From: a bacterium
GTDB taxonomy: Bacteria > Patescibacteriota > Minisyncoccia > Sungbacterales > GWA2-42-14
Assembly (NCBI GenBank): GCA_030649305.1
Contig: JAUSFV010000049.1
Coordinates: forward strand, 1 to 35,017
DNA length: 35,017 bases
Direction: 5' to 3'
Made by a program: the position numbers and the translations under genes. Positions 15,158 to 23,087 of the stretch are shown in pieces. The notes beneath the pieces were generated by a model. The model worked only from the letters and a program-made list of their open reading frames with translations, was not told where the DNA came from and made no database searches. Numbering within the stretch: position 1 is the stretch's first letter; every line of letters begins with the position of its first letter.

Positions 15158-16545
15158 TCGTTAACCTCCCCCAACACTAATGGCTGGTGCGCAACCGCAT
15201 ACTCAGGGGCGCTGAACCACGACCTCTCTTCGCATGGGATGGGCATATACGCCGGATACTTTCTTGCGTACACATTATATCCGAGATTGACGCCAACCGA
15301 TGTCACGAAAACAAGCGGATTAAGCGAGGCGGCGGATGTTGCGATTCTCCGCGCAATTGATGTAAGTTTATACGCCTCTTTCCACGTTCTTTTGGTTCCT
15401 TCGTACAAACACTCTGGCGTTATTCCTTTGGGACGAAAAACAACATGCTGTCCGTCATACCACTCCCAATTCTTGTTAATAATACGTTTTTCCTGGTCAA
15501 GCATCCGATAAAGTGGAGTATTCGGAAACGGTGTTGCGATAGCGAAACGAGGCAAATCAATACTCGCCTTAAAAACAAATTCCAGAGTTTCATCAAAAAC
15601 ACGTTCTGTGTCGCCATCAATACCAAATACAAAACATCCGTTTACCGCAATCCCATGATCGTGCAGCATACGAATACGCCAAAGATTGTCGTCTGGCTTC
15701 TGCCACGACTTTCCCATGGCTTTCAAGGTTTTTGGGTTTTGCGATTCAATCCCAACCAAAAGCCCTCTGCAACCGCTCCGCTCCAAACGCTTCATCAATT
15801 TTTGATTATCTGTAATATCGAGCGTCGCAAGCCCGCCCCAATATTTCTGAAGCGGCGCGAATGCGTCAGCAAGCCGTCCGAAGTATTCTTGGTCTGACGA
15901 CGGCGAAAGGTCGATCAGAATGAATGTCTTTCCCGAAAGCTCCGATGCCTCCCGAGCTACATCATCCGGATCCCGTTGATACTGCTTTGGCCACGCAGAC
16001 GGCACAACACAAAACGTGCAACGATACACACAGCCTCTCGTCGCCTGCACCACATTCATTGTTGTATATTTTTCTTTCTTTAAAAGATCGCGACGCGGAC
16101 GAGGATATCCATCAAGCGTTGTCGGTTGCCTGTCATAACGCTTTTTAAGAAGTCCCGTCGCAAAATCACGCAAAAGATCCGGCCACGCTTCTTCAGCATA
16201 CCCGAACACAATGGCATCGGCATGCTGTTCTGCTTCGTCAGGACAAAGCGTAATATGAACTCCGCCGAGCACCACCGTAATACCACGGTCACGAAGAATA
16301 CGGCTGTACCGGTATGCCTTCGGAGCATTTCCGGTAATCACCGTAATTCCCACAAGATCAGCGTCAATCGTATACGGGTCAAAATCGTCCGCCCACTCAT
16401 CAATACATTTTACTGAAACATCGAGTTTCTGCGGTATCAAAGCAGCAAGCGTAGACATAGTTAATGGCGCATAACGAAGCCTTTGATCAAATGCGCCGTT
16501 CTTCCCGTATCGATTGGATTGCGGCGTAAGCAGTACGATTTTCAT
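15154..16545 (-). CDS. Cobalamin-binding radical SAM enzyme B
   Basis: 463 aa, same class as its downstream neighbour but clearly diverged. The cobalamin-type domain has DADLVGITVITGNAP and ITVVLGGVHITLCPDE. The cluster motif is C172-x3-C176-x2-C179 (TRGCVYRCTFCVV). GLLVGIESQNP and PFPNTPLYRML are conserved barrel and tail segments. ATG 16545 is chosen over 16557 because GGAGG lies between them at correct distance. It is first in the operon radical SAM B, radical SAM A, GNAT, behind its own promoter. The paired enzymes may act in sequence on one substrate, for example two methylations or a methylation and a cyclisation; this is inference. Confidence 0.9.
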   Translation of the reverse strand: MKIVLLTPQSNRYGKNGAFDQRLRYAPLTMSTLAALIPQKLDVSVKCIDEWADDFDPYTIDADLVGITVITGNAPKAYRYSRILRDRGITVVLGGVHITLCPDEAEQHADAIVFGYAEEAWPDLLRDFATGLLKKRYDRQPTTLDGYPRPRRDLLKKEKYTTMNVVQATRGCVYRCTFCVVPSAWPKQYQRDPDDVAREASELSGKTFILIDLSPSSDQEYFGRLADAFAPLQKYWGGLATLDITDNQKLMKRLERSGCRGLLVGIESQNPKTLKAMGKSWQKPDDNLWRIRMLHDHGIAVNGCFVFGIDGDTERVFDETLEFVFKASIDLPRFAIATPFPNTPLYRMLDQEKRIINKNWEWYDGQHVVFRPKGITPECLYEGTKRTWKEAYKLTSIARRIATSAASLNPLVFVTSVGVNLGYNVYARKYPAYMPIPCEERSWFSAPEYAVAHQPLVLGEVNE

Positions 16546-16583
16546 CTTACCCTCCATTGATTTTCAAAGTCCAACTGCCTGTC

Positions 16584-16611
16584 ATTCTACCTAAAAAATA
16601 TAATTTGTAAA
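16584..16611 (-). promoter_or_regulatory. Promoter of the radical SAM operon
   Basis: TTTACA (16606-16611), 16 bases, TAGAAT (16584-16589) on the minus strand, about 38 bases upstream of ATG 16545. Confidence 0.65.
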
Positions 16612-16628
16612 GGGGGGCAAACGGGATA

Positions 16629-16657
16629 TTGACAAAATGAATTATAAAAGATACTAT
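16629..16657 (+). promoter_or_regulatory. Promoter of the 100-aa membrane protein gene
   Basis: TTGACA (16629-16634), 17 bases, TACTAT (16652-16657). This shows that the in-frame ATG at 16637 lies inside the promoter and is not the start. Confidence 0.8.
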
Positions 16658-16690
16658 AGAGATAGTTCAAATTTTCAAAAGGAGAGGGCT

Positions 16691-16993
16691 GTGATAACAA
16701 TTAAAATATTTGAACTTCTTCTGTGGGTCGGCTTTGTGTGTGCGTTAGGCGGAGGTATCGCAATCACACTGCTCGCGTCTTCCGCCTACTGGATACGAAT
16801 CTCTTTTGCCGCGATATTCCCCAGCATTATATTCTTTATCTTTCTTCTGCTTGGTTTGGACAAATCAATTTCTCCCGCGTCCTACGTCCATACATTCTAC
16901 TCACTGCTCTCTTTGGCATATCTTGGCATCATATTCTTGGCTACGATGTGGGCATCCATCGGTATAACAAAATTACTTTCGCTCCTCCGATAA
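16691..16993 (+). CDS. Small polytopic membrane protein
   Basis: 100 aa from GTG 16691, with AAGGAG shortly upstream. Three to four hydrophobic helices (IFELLLWVGFVCALGG, ISFAAIFPSIIFFIFLLL, a SLLSLAYLGIIFLATM stretch). No family recognised. It is transcribed divergently from the radical SAM operon and has its own promoter and terminator, so it is a free-standing gene that need not belong to the cluster. Confidence 0.8.
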   Translation: MITIKIFELLLWVGFVCALGGGIAITLLASSAYWIRISFAAIFPSIIFFIFLLLGLDKSISPASYVHTFYSLLSLAYLGIIFLATMWASIGITKLLSLLR

Positions 16994-17003
16994 CAACATC
17001 AAG

Positions 17004-17028
17004 AAAAACCGGCACATGCCGGTTTTTT
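17004..17028 (+). terminator. Terminator of the 100-aa membrane protein gene
   Basis: ACCGGCA (17008-17014) pairs with TGCCGGT (17017-17023), followed by six T in total. A-rich sequence before it means it may also work on the minus strand. Confidence 0.85.
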
Positions 17029-17035
17029 AGATACA

Positions 17036-17060
17036 AAACAAAAACCCCAAAAGGGGTTAG
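17036..17060 (-). terminator. Terminator of the glycosyltransferase gene
   Basis: AACCCC AAAA GGGGTT (17043-17058), with minus-strand tail TTTTTGTTTTG; it overlaps the glycosyltransferase stop codon. Confidence 0.85.
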
Positions 17061-17773
17061 GATTTTTGAAAAAATGGTTTGTGGAAAACAGTGACCCAAA
17101 AAAAATTCAGAAGATATAAGGCGAGTACGCGCATAATTCCCATACGCACAAATCGACGGGCTGACGACCGAACTACTATATCGTTGCGATATAACACCCT
17201 GCCAACTGAGCCTAAACGGCGTCCGGTATCGGTGTCATCCCCATAAAAAACAATTGCGGTATTAAATCCGTTAATACGCTCCATGGCGGATGCCCGAATA
17301 AACGAGTTGCCACCGACCATAACAGCACCCTTCCTCCATACGCGGTGCACAAGAAAATGCATCCCGCGATATCCGATCTTCTGAAATACAAGCGATGTCC
17401 GGCGAAACAATGGACGCGCATCATAATAATCAAGGGGTCCGGAAACGCCGACAATATCCGGGCGCTTAAAATACGTAGTTCCGTTTTTAAGCCAGCCCAA
17501 CGGAGGAAGCGTATCCGCATCAAGATATACGAGAATTTCACCCCGCGCCTCTCTTCGCCCGCGCTCGCGCGCGTGCTGAACGCCCTTCTTCTCTTCACGA
17601 ACAACTCGCACCCCCGGGAAAGCTGCCGCACGCGAACCGGTATCATCCGTACTTGCATTATCAACCACAAGAATTTCAAAATCGTCCTGAAAATCCTGCG
17701 CTTTTACCGCCGCAAGTGTTTGAGTAATATATGTTCCTTCATTATAGGCGGGTATGATGACGGATACTTTCAT
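17057..17773 (-). CDS. Family 2 glycosyltransferase
   Basis: 238 aa with a GT-A fold: MKVSVIIPAYNEG at the N-terminus, FEILVVDNASTDDT (nucleotide binding), LVYLDADTLPP (the metal-binding DxD region as DAD) and VGGNSFIRASAM, then FYGDDTDTGRR near the acceptor site. A hydrophobic C-terminal stretch (MRVLALYLLNFFWVTVF) likely attaches it to the membrane. ATG 17773 is chosen since the family motif begins there and GGGAGAAAC is just upstream. It follows the DgkA-type kinase by 13 bases. Together they could make or recycle a lipid-linked sugar. The sugar and acceptor are unknown. Confidence 0.9.
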   Translation of the reverse strand: MKVSVIIPAYNEGTYITQTLAAVKAQDFQDDFEILVVDNASTDDTGSRAAAFPGVRVVREEKKGVQHARERGRREARGEILVYLDADTLPPLGWLKNGTTYFKRPDIVGVSGPLDYYDARPLFRRTSLVFQKIGYRGMHFLVHRVWRKGAVMVGGNSFIRASAMERINGFNTAIVFYGDDTDTGRRLGSVGRVLYRNDIVVRSSARRFVRMGIMRVLALYLLNFFWVTVFHKPFFQKS

Positions 17774-17786
17774 ATTTGTTTCTCCC

Positions 17787-18149
17787 TTACACAAACCAGA
17801 TACCAAGATGTCGTCCGCCAATTACAACAAAAACAAATCCGGCGAAAAGCATCGTTACGAATACCGCAGCGGCGGCAATATCTTTACTTGCACCGATTGC
17901 CTCATGCCGGCCAGGATGAAGACGGTCCAGCGCCTGTTCCAATGCCGTATTAAAAAGCTCTGCCGTAATGATCAAAATATAAGACATGACAAAAAACAAA
18001 AACTCAGGCATGGAAAGCGGCCAAACTATATAACCAAATACAAGAAAAATGGCGGATGATGCAAGTTCCAGACGAAAACTTATGTCGCACGAGTATGCCG
18101 CTCGAAGTCCGCGAAGCGCATACACAATGCTTTTAATCTTCTTTCTCAC
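17787..18149 (-). CDS. dgkA: Diacylglycerol/undecaprenol kinase (DgkA family)
   Basis: 120 aa, usual family length. The signature ELFNTALEQALDRL and the following GASKDIAAAAVF are the ATP- and metal-binding helices of prokaryotic DgkA; three membrane helices are visible. The family phosphorylates diacylglycerol (Gram-negative) or undecaprenol (Gram-positive type). GTG 18149 is chosen because AGGGGGG lies eight bases upstream. It is co-oriented with the GT2 gene. With PAP2 elsewhere in the window, it suggests lipid phosphate cycling, but the two are not in one operon. Confidence 0.92.
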   Translation of the reverse strand: MRKKIKSIVYALRGLRAAYSCDISFRLELASSAIFLVFGYIVWPLSMPEFLFFVMSYILIITAELFNTALEQALDRLHPGRHEAIGASKDIAAAAVFVTMLFAGFVFVVIGGRHLGIWFV

Positions 18150-18163
18150 GGCTGCAACCCCCC

Positions 18164-18178
18164 TTGACGATACGTCAA
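18164..18178. promoter_or_regulatory. Short palindrome in front of dgkA
   Basis: TTGACG ATA CGTCAA: six-base arms and a three-base centre, sitting between the msrB terminator and the dgkA ribosome site. A possible operator or chance. Confidence 0.35.
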
Positions 18179-18185
18179 ATGAGCC

Positions 18186-18214
18186 AAAATAAAAATAGCA
18201 CATTTCGTGCTATT
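18186..18214 (-). terminator. Terminator of msrB
   Basis: ATAGCAC (18195-18201) pairs with GTGCTAT (18207-18213); the minus strand continues TTTTATTTT. Confidence 0.8.
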
Positions 18215-18238
18215 CAACAAGCATTCAAGAATATTCAG

Positions 18239-18667
18239 TTATCGATTTCCAAAATCAAGCGAAATCGAATTTATGCAATAACGTTTGCCGCCTTTTTCCT
18301 GCGGACCACCCGCCTTGCCCGCAACGCGAGGCAGGTCATCAAATACGTGACCCAAGTGCGCTCCGCATGTTTTACACACAACTTCGGTGCGCCGCATACC
18401 GCCGCTCGTATCATCCCGCAGTTCAATATTTTCTAGATTTACCGGCTCGGCAAAACTCGGCCAACCGGTGCCCGAATCAAATTTTGTATCGGAAGAAAAA
18501 AGCTCATTCCCGCACGCCCGACACCGATACATTCCTGGTTCGTGATTGTCCCAATATTTTCCCACAAAGGGGGCCTCCGTCCCCTTTTCGCGCATCACGT
18601 GATATTCCTCGGGCGTCAATTCTTTTTTCCATTCGTCTTCGGTTTTTGTTATTTTTTGTTCATTCAT
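18239..18667 (-). CDS. msrB: Peptide methionine (R)-S-oxide reductase MsrB
   Basis: 142 aa. Reduces methionine-R-sulfoxide in proteins using thioredoxin. Two CxxC zinc pairs (YRCRACG and VCKTCGAH), [15 protein letters not shown] and the catalytic Cys region [11 protein letters not shown] are all intact. [15 protein letters not shown] at the N-terminus is typical. No export signal, so probably cytoplasmic. It has its own -10 box seven bases before the start and its own terminator. It fits the wider thiol/oxidative theme of the right half of the window. Confidence 0.97.
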   Translation of the reverse strand: MNEQKITKTEDEWKKELTPEEYHVMREKGTEAPFVGKYWDNHEPGMYRCRACGNELFSSDTKFDSGTGWPSFAEPVNLENIELRDDTSGGMRRTEVVCKTCGAHLGHVFDDLPRVAGKAGGPQEKGGKRYCINSISLDFGNR

Positions 18668-18674
18668 ACCTATG

Positions 18675-18680
18675 ATTATA
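18675..18680 (-). promoter_or_regulatory. -10 box of msrB, implying a leaderless mRNA
   Basis: TATAAT (consensus) is separated from ATG 18667 by exactly seven bases, so transcription should begin at or beside the start codon. No properly spaced -35 box is seen. Confidence 0.5.
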
Positions 18681-18694
18681 GCAACCGCCCGACA

Positions 18695-18720
18695 AATAAA
18701 AAAGCCCCGCAGGGGGCATG
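18695..18720 (-). terminator. Terminator of the P-loop/CYTH gene
   Basis: GCCCC (18704-18708) and GGGGC (18713-18717), then TTTTTTATTTG on the minus strand. Confidence 0.8.
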
Positions 18721-18731
18721 AAAAATTTTGT

Positions 18732-19859
18732 TTATCTCTTTTTCGCGAGGCCTCGGCTCGTGTATGCCGGATTATCCGTTACTTCGCGAATAACATTCAG
18801 AAACGGGGGTAAAATAACAGGGTCGTCTTTATCAAGCAATTCAATCTCAAGCATAAAAAGTCCTTTGTGCCGGCGGGGTGCCAGAAACTCATCAAGCTCG
18901 CAATACTGATTTTCCCACAAAAAATAATGGCGTATCTTCTTGATGATATCACATGACATATCCTTCTCTTCATGAAAAATCTTTTGATACCGCACAGCAT
19001 CAATTCGCACTTCGGGGTCGGTGCGAATACCATCCGCAATCTTCTCTTTTTTCGTTTCGTAATACAGGAAGTAGCCGTCCTGTCCCCGTTTGCGAATACG
19101 CCATGTTATTTTTTTCAAACTCTTCAAATAGACCTGCTCAAGAGGCACCGGCACGACCCGAATACCCCGCTTCGCAAACTCACCAAACCGCGGCGCTTCC
19201 ACCAAAAACTTTCGTTCTATCTCATATGGCTTCGGAAGACCGAGGATATGACACACAACCTGATACGCTTTTTCCTTCTTCTTCTCAAAATCTTCCATGC
19301 CCGGCACAACCCAAAGATGCGGATGTCCGATCCATACGTCTTTTGTGCACGCATCCCGTTTTGCAGCCTCTTGCGGCGTTTTTTCGCTACGCCAAGGATT
19401 ATTTTCCCTCGTATAAGCCCCGGGTACGCGAACCCCGGCACTTTCGCAATGTACGACACCATCGTATGGTTCGTCCCGAAGTGCTGTATCATTCATACCA
19501 AGATGCCGCATAAGATTTATAAACTCCGAAGGTTCTATATAGACTCGATTATCTATGAATCCCCGATTGCATAAAAGAACTCCCCTCTGTTTTTGAACAT
19601 TGCGCATGATGTCCAGCAAAAGTTCCCGCCATCGGGTTTCATGTTCTTTTTGGGCAAATAAAACATGCTTCTGAAAATCGGAAGAGGTTACGCCGTTCTC
19701 TCCCAGCTCAGCGCCGCTACCGAAAAACTCGGTTGCAATCTCGGGCACGCCAAGCGCGGGAATTCCCCATTCAGCCACCAGTCGCTTCCTGACATACGGA
19801 ATAATACCGTCTTTGCCGCCGCCAGGACCCCCCGTCACCGCAATTTTTTGTATGTACAC
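18732..19859 (-). CDS. P-loop NTPase fused to a CYTH (triphosphate tunnel) domain
   Basis: 375 aa. The N-terminal half is an AAA_28/NadR-like P-loop domain: [12 protein letters not shown] (Walker A region), [14 protein letters not shown] (Walker B-like), and a lid region. The C-terminal half (from about residue 215, [12 protein letters not shown]) is a CYTH domain with the hallmark ExExK (EIERK), basic strand residues (ITWRIRKRG), and MLEIEL near the end. CYTH domains bind triphosphates. The Walker A residue after Lys is Asp instead of Ser/Thr, an oddity that may weaken magnesium binding. The start lies at GTG 19859 or the preceding GTG 19862, behind AGAGGGGGG. Monocistronic. Similar two-domain proteins exist; their role is poorly defined. 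Confidence 0.85.
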   Translation of the reverse strand: MYIQKIAVTGGPGGGKDGIIPYVRKRLVAEWGIPALGVPEIATEFFGSGAELGENGVTSSDFQKHVLFAQKEHETRWRELLLDIMRNVQKQRGVLLCNRGFIDNRVYIEPSEFINLMRHLGMNDTALRDEPYDGVVHCESAGVRVPGAYTRENNPWRSEKTPQEAAKRDACTKDVWIGHPHLWVVPGMEDFEKKKEKAYQVVCHILGLPKPYEIERKFLVEAPRFGEFAKRGIRVVPVPLEQVYLKSLKKITWRIRKRGQDGYFLYYETKKEKIADGIRTDPEVRIDAVRYQKIFHEEKDMSCDIIKKIRHYFLWENQYCELDEFLAPRRHKGLFMLEIELLDKDDPVILPPFLNVIREVTDNPAYTSRGLAKKR

Positions 19860-19930
19860 CACTACCCCCCTCTTGTATTCATATTTCAACGAACCGAAAC
19901 CATCATACCAAAATGCGATATCCCGCGCAA

Positions 19931-19959
19931 TTGAAAAATTTAAAAAAAACTGATATGAT
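19931..19959 (+). promoter_or_regulatory. Promoter of the 108-aa gene
   Basis: TTGAAA (19931-19936), 17 bases, TATGAT (19954-19959); an alternative -10 TATAAT is at 19959-19964. Confidence 0.7.
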
Positions 19960-19990
19960 ATAATAAGAACAAACAACATGGAGAAAGCCC

Positions 19991-20317
19991 GTGAAATACG
20001 ATCCGAAAATCGTAGAAAAAATAGATTTTCTCAAATGGCATCTTGAAGTACTTACCCGATTAAGTATCGTAGCACCCGATACGACGACCTACGAATACTT
20101 CGCGGGAAAAGCAGAGGAAGCACGAAAAGAAATAGAATCATACGGACTTCTGGTACAGATAAAACGAGGTTTTACCCTTGATTCATCTGGAATGATACGG
20201 GGAGTAGCGGAAGCTCATATTTTGAAACCAAAAGAAAATCTATCACCGGAAGATCAAAAAATCTACAACGAATGGTTCCTGCGAAACGCGGGCATCAAGA
20301 CAAAAGGAGATCAATAA
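19991..20317 (+). CDS. Hypothetical 108-aa protein
   Basis: Starts at GTG 19991, with GGAGAAAG just upstream, a promoter and a terminator of its own. The chain is soluble and mostly helical (VEKIDFLKWHLEVLTRL, AGKAEEARKEIESYG), with a short strand pair in the middle. No family is recognised. It is a free-standing plus-strand gene among minus-strand neighbours. Confidence 0.75.
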   Translation: MKYDPKIVEKIDFLKWHLEVLTRLSIVAPDTTTYEYFAGKAEEARKEIESYGLLVQIKRGFTLDSSGMIRGVAEAHILKPKENLSPEDQKIYNEWFLRNAGIKTKGDQ

Positions 20318-20333
20318 TGATCTCTTTTTTTAT
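20305..20333 (+). terminator. Terminator of the 108-aa gene
   Basis: GAGATCA (20307-20313) pairs with TGATCTC (20318-20324), followed by seven T. The stop codon lies in the loop. Confidence 0.85.
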
Positions 20334-20364
20334 TCACATGGGCTACACACCACACAATATAACG

Positions 20365-20499
20365 CTAATCCTTTTTATTAATTTGCTTCCAAAGCCACGC
20401 GGCGGCAAGAATGCCAACCGCAAGCCATACAAGCCAGGTCAAAAGAAACAACAGCGAACCGCCGCCCCCCATAAAACCCGGACCAAAACCTCCCATCAT
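20365..20499 (-). CDS. 44-aa single-helix membrane protein
   Basis: A short gene with a Gly/Met-rich head (MMGGFGPGFMGGGGS), one membrane helix (LLFLLTWLVWLAVGILAAAW) and a charged tail (KQINKKD). This arrangement is common in small bacterial membrane proteins near metal or stress genes, but no named family is certain. No Shine-Dalgarno site is seen before ATG 20499; the second ATG (20496) is equally possible. It lies just downstream of the DoxX gene on the same strand. Confidence 0.65.
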   Translation of the reverse strand: MMGGFGPGFMGGGGSLLFLLTWLVWLAVGILAAAWLWKQINKKD

Positions 20500-20559
20500 A
20501 TTTTTTAAAACACGAATTACTACAAGAGAATCGACTAAGTCCTCTCTTCAATACTATTA

Positions 20560-21036
20560 CTAGCCGAACCACTCGCGAAGACGAGGGAAACGCGAGCATA
20601 TCGGCAAATTGGCGCACCAGTTCTCAAGTCCCCACGCTCTTCCCGCGCGCACCGCCGCGAAGAACAACAGAACGAACGCGTAAATAATATGCTCATCCAC
20701 GATATAGGAATGCGCGTTCGGATACGGAAAATCAAGAATCGGAAAATAATACAGCATCATCAAAACCGCCCCAAGAATGGAAGTCATCCGCACACCAATA
20801 CCCAAAATCAACGAGATGCCGAGAAGGGTCAGTCCCCATTCATTTATAAAATTAACCACAGGAAGCATTCCCGGTGTTGTGAGCCATTGATAAAATCCGC
20901 CAAACGTTTTTGCACCCGCCAAATATCCCGCGGCAGTCCATTCAGGATTTAGCACCTTCGTAATGCCCGCGTAAAACATCATCCACCCCATGGAAATACG
21001 AAGAAGAAATAACGAAATACGAGAAAAATGAGACAT
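20560..21036 (-). CDS. DoxX-family membrane protein
   Basis: 158 aa with four hydrophobic helices. The family pattern is clear: LFLLRISMGWMMFYAGITKVLNPEW, then GLTLLGISLILGIGVRM and IYAFVLLFFAAVRAGRAWGL. DoxX proteins are integral membrane proteins linked to quinone or thiol redox chemistry in some species; the function here is unknown. The start region ATACTGGGTATG resembles that of the DUF1573 gene at 33283. A second DoxX-like gene is at 24284. Confidence 0.88.
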   Translation of the reverse strand: MSHFSRISLFLLRISMGWMMFYAGITKVLNPEWTAAGYLAGAKTFGGFYQWLTTPGMLPVVNFINEWGLTLLGISLILGIGVRMTSILGAVLMMLYYFPILDFPYPNAHSYIVDEHIIYAFVLLFFAAVRAGRAWGLENWCANLPICSRFPRLREWFG

Positions 21037-21054
21037 ACCCAGTATTTTAAAGAA

Positions 21055-21095
21055 TTAAAAACTAAAAAGCATGGATCAATTCGACCGCTTGATCC
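21055..21095 (-). terminator. Terminator of the two-component operon
   Basis: GGATCAA (21073-21079) pairs with TTGATCC (21089-21095). On the minus strand the stem is followed by ATGCTTTTTAGTTTTT. It overlaps the response regulator stop. Confidence 0.65.
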
Positions 21096-21450
21096 TCTGG
21101 GCTACCATATGCACAACCTCATCGGGCTTCCAATCTTTTTTAACCAGAAAATCATACGCCCCGTTTTCTATAGCCCCCGCGACTGACTCACTATCGCTCA
21201 AATTTGTCAGAAGAATAACGGGCACGCGCCTTCCCCACGTATCTTCGCGAAGTTTCTGCAACATCGCAATACCGTGCATTTTCGGCAAAATAATATCAAG
21301 TAAAATAACGTCCGGATGATCCCGCAATGCCGATACGAGCCCCGCCTCTCCATCGGCCGCTTCTGAAACACTATATCCCGCCTCGCGAAATGCACCAGCG
21401 ATAGGCGCGCGTATTGCTGCCTCATCTTCTATAATAAGAATAGTTGCCAT
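21076..21450 (-). CDS. Single-domain response regulator (CheY-like receiver)
   Basis: 124 aa, one receiver domain and no output domain. Acidic pocket E8/D9 (IIEDE), phospho-acceptor D52 (VILLDIILPK), a Thr switch (VILLTN) and the conserved Lys (DFLVKKDWKPDE). ATG 21450 is chosen over an upstream TTG. It begins 26 bases after the histidine kinase gene and is surely its partner. With no DNA-binding domain it must act by protein contact or pass phosphate on. Confidence 0.95.
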   Translation of the reverse strand: MATILIIEDEAAIRAPIAGAFREAGYSVSEAADGEAGLVSALRDHPDVILLDIILPKMHGIAMLQKLREDTWGRRVPVILLTNLSDSESVAGAIENGAYDFLVKKDWKPDEVVHMVAQRIKRSN

Positions 21451-21476
21451 ATGCAAAAAAGATGGCGCGACATTTG

Positions 21477-23087
21477 CTACACGGAAAAAGTAACAACAAA
21501 TGTCGTACCCTCCTGTTCTTTTGAGGTAAAATGAATCGTTACTCCGATTCTTTCCGCAATCATTTTTACGAGATACAGCCCAAGCCCCGTCCCTTCCGGC
21601 ACCATGGTGGTCACGCTGGGAGAACGGAAAAATTTTATAAACACCTGTTTTTGTTCCGCCGCGGGAATGCCGTATCCCGTATCGGCAACGGAAAAATAAA
21701 TCTTCCCTTCCTCCGCTTTCAGCACAAGCGTAACGCGCCCACCCGCGGGCGTATATTTAATAGCGTTTGAAAGAAGGTTCTGCACGATAATCCGCACGCC
21801 GCGCGCATCTGTTACAACGAGGGGCACGCCTTGCGAAAACTGCTTCACTATCTCAATCCGTTTTTGCTTGAGTGAAATAGCATAGTTTCGCAAAACATTT
21901 TCAACGATATCCGCAAGTTGCAGCGATTCACGACGCAGAGCAAAATTTCCCGACTCAAGCCGCCCGATATTCAAAAACATATCTACAAGCTCCTCCATTC
22001 CCTTGGAGGACTCGTAAATTTGTGCAAGATACCCCTTCTGTTCCTCGGTCAGCGCACCCATGCGCTCGCGCAGAAGCGCATCCGTATTCCATCCGATAAC
22101 CGTAAGCGGCGTTGAAAGCTGATGCGCGGTAAGCGAAATAAACTCATTTTTCGCGCGGTCCACTTCTTTTCGCTTCGTAATATCGCGGATAACCGCCACG
22201 TAAAACAATATCACTCCGTCGCGCCGCATGGGAGAAATTGAAATCTCCTCGCGGTATTCCGTGCCGTCTTTACGCCGATTCACCACCTCGTCGCTCACAA
22301 ACGATTCTCCGCGCTGCAACGCTTCCCACATTCCGCGGTATACATCCGAGGAAGTTTTTCCGCTTTTCAATACGCTCGGATTTTTGCCATATACCTCCTG
22401 AAGGATATACCCGTTCAGACGTTCCCAGGCAGGATTCACGTAAACAATTTTTGCGTCAACATCCGTAATCAAAATGGCATCGGCGGACGATTTCACCGCA
22501 TCCGCGAACGTCTGAATATACTGCATCGCGGATGCCATTTTTTCCTCCGCGATATTTGAGGCAAATACATAGTCCTTCTGCAAAAGTTCAAACGCGTCTT
22601 CCGCCCACCCTTCGGCAGATGAACGAAGAAGCGCTTTGTCAAAAATTTTAATCAGATCGTAGCGCGCGATAATACCGACAACGCGTCTTGCCGTATCCAC
22701 AATCGGAATAGGATTTACGCGATGATGCGCCCGGAATGTTTCGACCACTTCCTGAAGAGCCGTATCAGGAGCAAGCGTTAAGGGGTCCGTATTCATAACG
22801 TCCCGCACGACAAGCGATTTAATTTTTTTCAATTCTTGCGTGTCTTCTTCCCCGTGAAGCGGCAAAGTATGCAGAAGTTTTTGCAGAGTCGGCAAGTGCA
22901 ACGCCGACCCCTTTGTCACAAGGTCGTAATCCGTCAAAATTCCGACGAGTACCCCTTTTTCATCCACCACGGGAACGCCTGAAAAATCGTGATCGCGCAA
23001 AACTTTCGCGGCATCAAAAAGCGGCGTTTCGGAGGATACCGAAACGACACCGGTTGTCATAATATCTTTCGCAGCTGCGATTTTCAC
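21477..23087 (-). CDS. Soluble hybrid-input histidine kinase: CBS-CBS-PAS-HisKA-HATPase
   Basis: 536 aa with no membrane segment. Two CBS domains (about 1-60 and 92-150, DIMTTGVVSVSSETPL and DVMNTDPLTLAPDTAL) form a Bateman-type adenine-nucleotide sensor. A PAS domain follows (about 195-308, ILITDVDAKIVYVNPAWERL). The HisKA helix has H322 in an unusual box, AHQLSTPL instead of HELRTPL. The ATPase part has the N box with N441 (NLLSNAIKYTP), DTGYGIP and GTGLGLYLVK. The GTG start at 23087 is formed by the edge of inverted-repeat element IR-A. It likely senses cell energy or redox state and signals through the adjacent receiver. Confidence 0.95.
   Translation of the reverse strand: MKIAAAKDIMTTGVVSVSSETPLFDAAKVLRDHDFSGVPVVDEKGVLVGILTDYDLVTKGSALHLPTLQKLLHTLPLHGEEDTQELKKIKSLVVRDVMNTDPLTLAPDTALQEVVETFRAHHRVNPIPIVDTARRVVGIIARYDLIKIFDKALLRSSAEGWAEDAFELLQKDYVFASNIAEEKMASAMQYIQTFADAVKSSADAILITDVDAKIVYVNPAWERLNGYILQEVYGKNPSVLKSGKTSSDVYRGMWEALQRGESFVSDEVVNRRKDGTEYREEISISPMRRDGVILFYVAVIRDITKRKEVDRAKNEFISLTAHQLSTPLTVIGWNTDALLRERMGALTEEQKGYLAQIYESSKGMEELVDMFLNIGRLESGNFALRRESLQLADIVENVLRNYAISLKQKRIEIVKQFSQGVPLVVTDARGVRIIVQNLLSNAIKYTPAGGRVTLVLKAEEGKIYFSVADTGYGIPAAEQKQVFIKFFRSPSVTTMVPEGTGLGLYLVKMIAERIGVTIHFTSKEQEGTTFVVTFSV

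Noticed and set aside
16637-16690. Upstream ATG start for the 100-aa membrane protein
   Set aside because: The -10 box of a very good promoter lies inside this stretch; GTG 16691 has a ribosome site.
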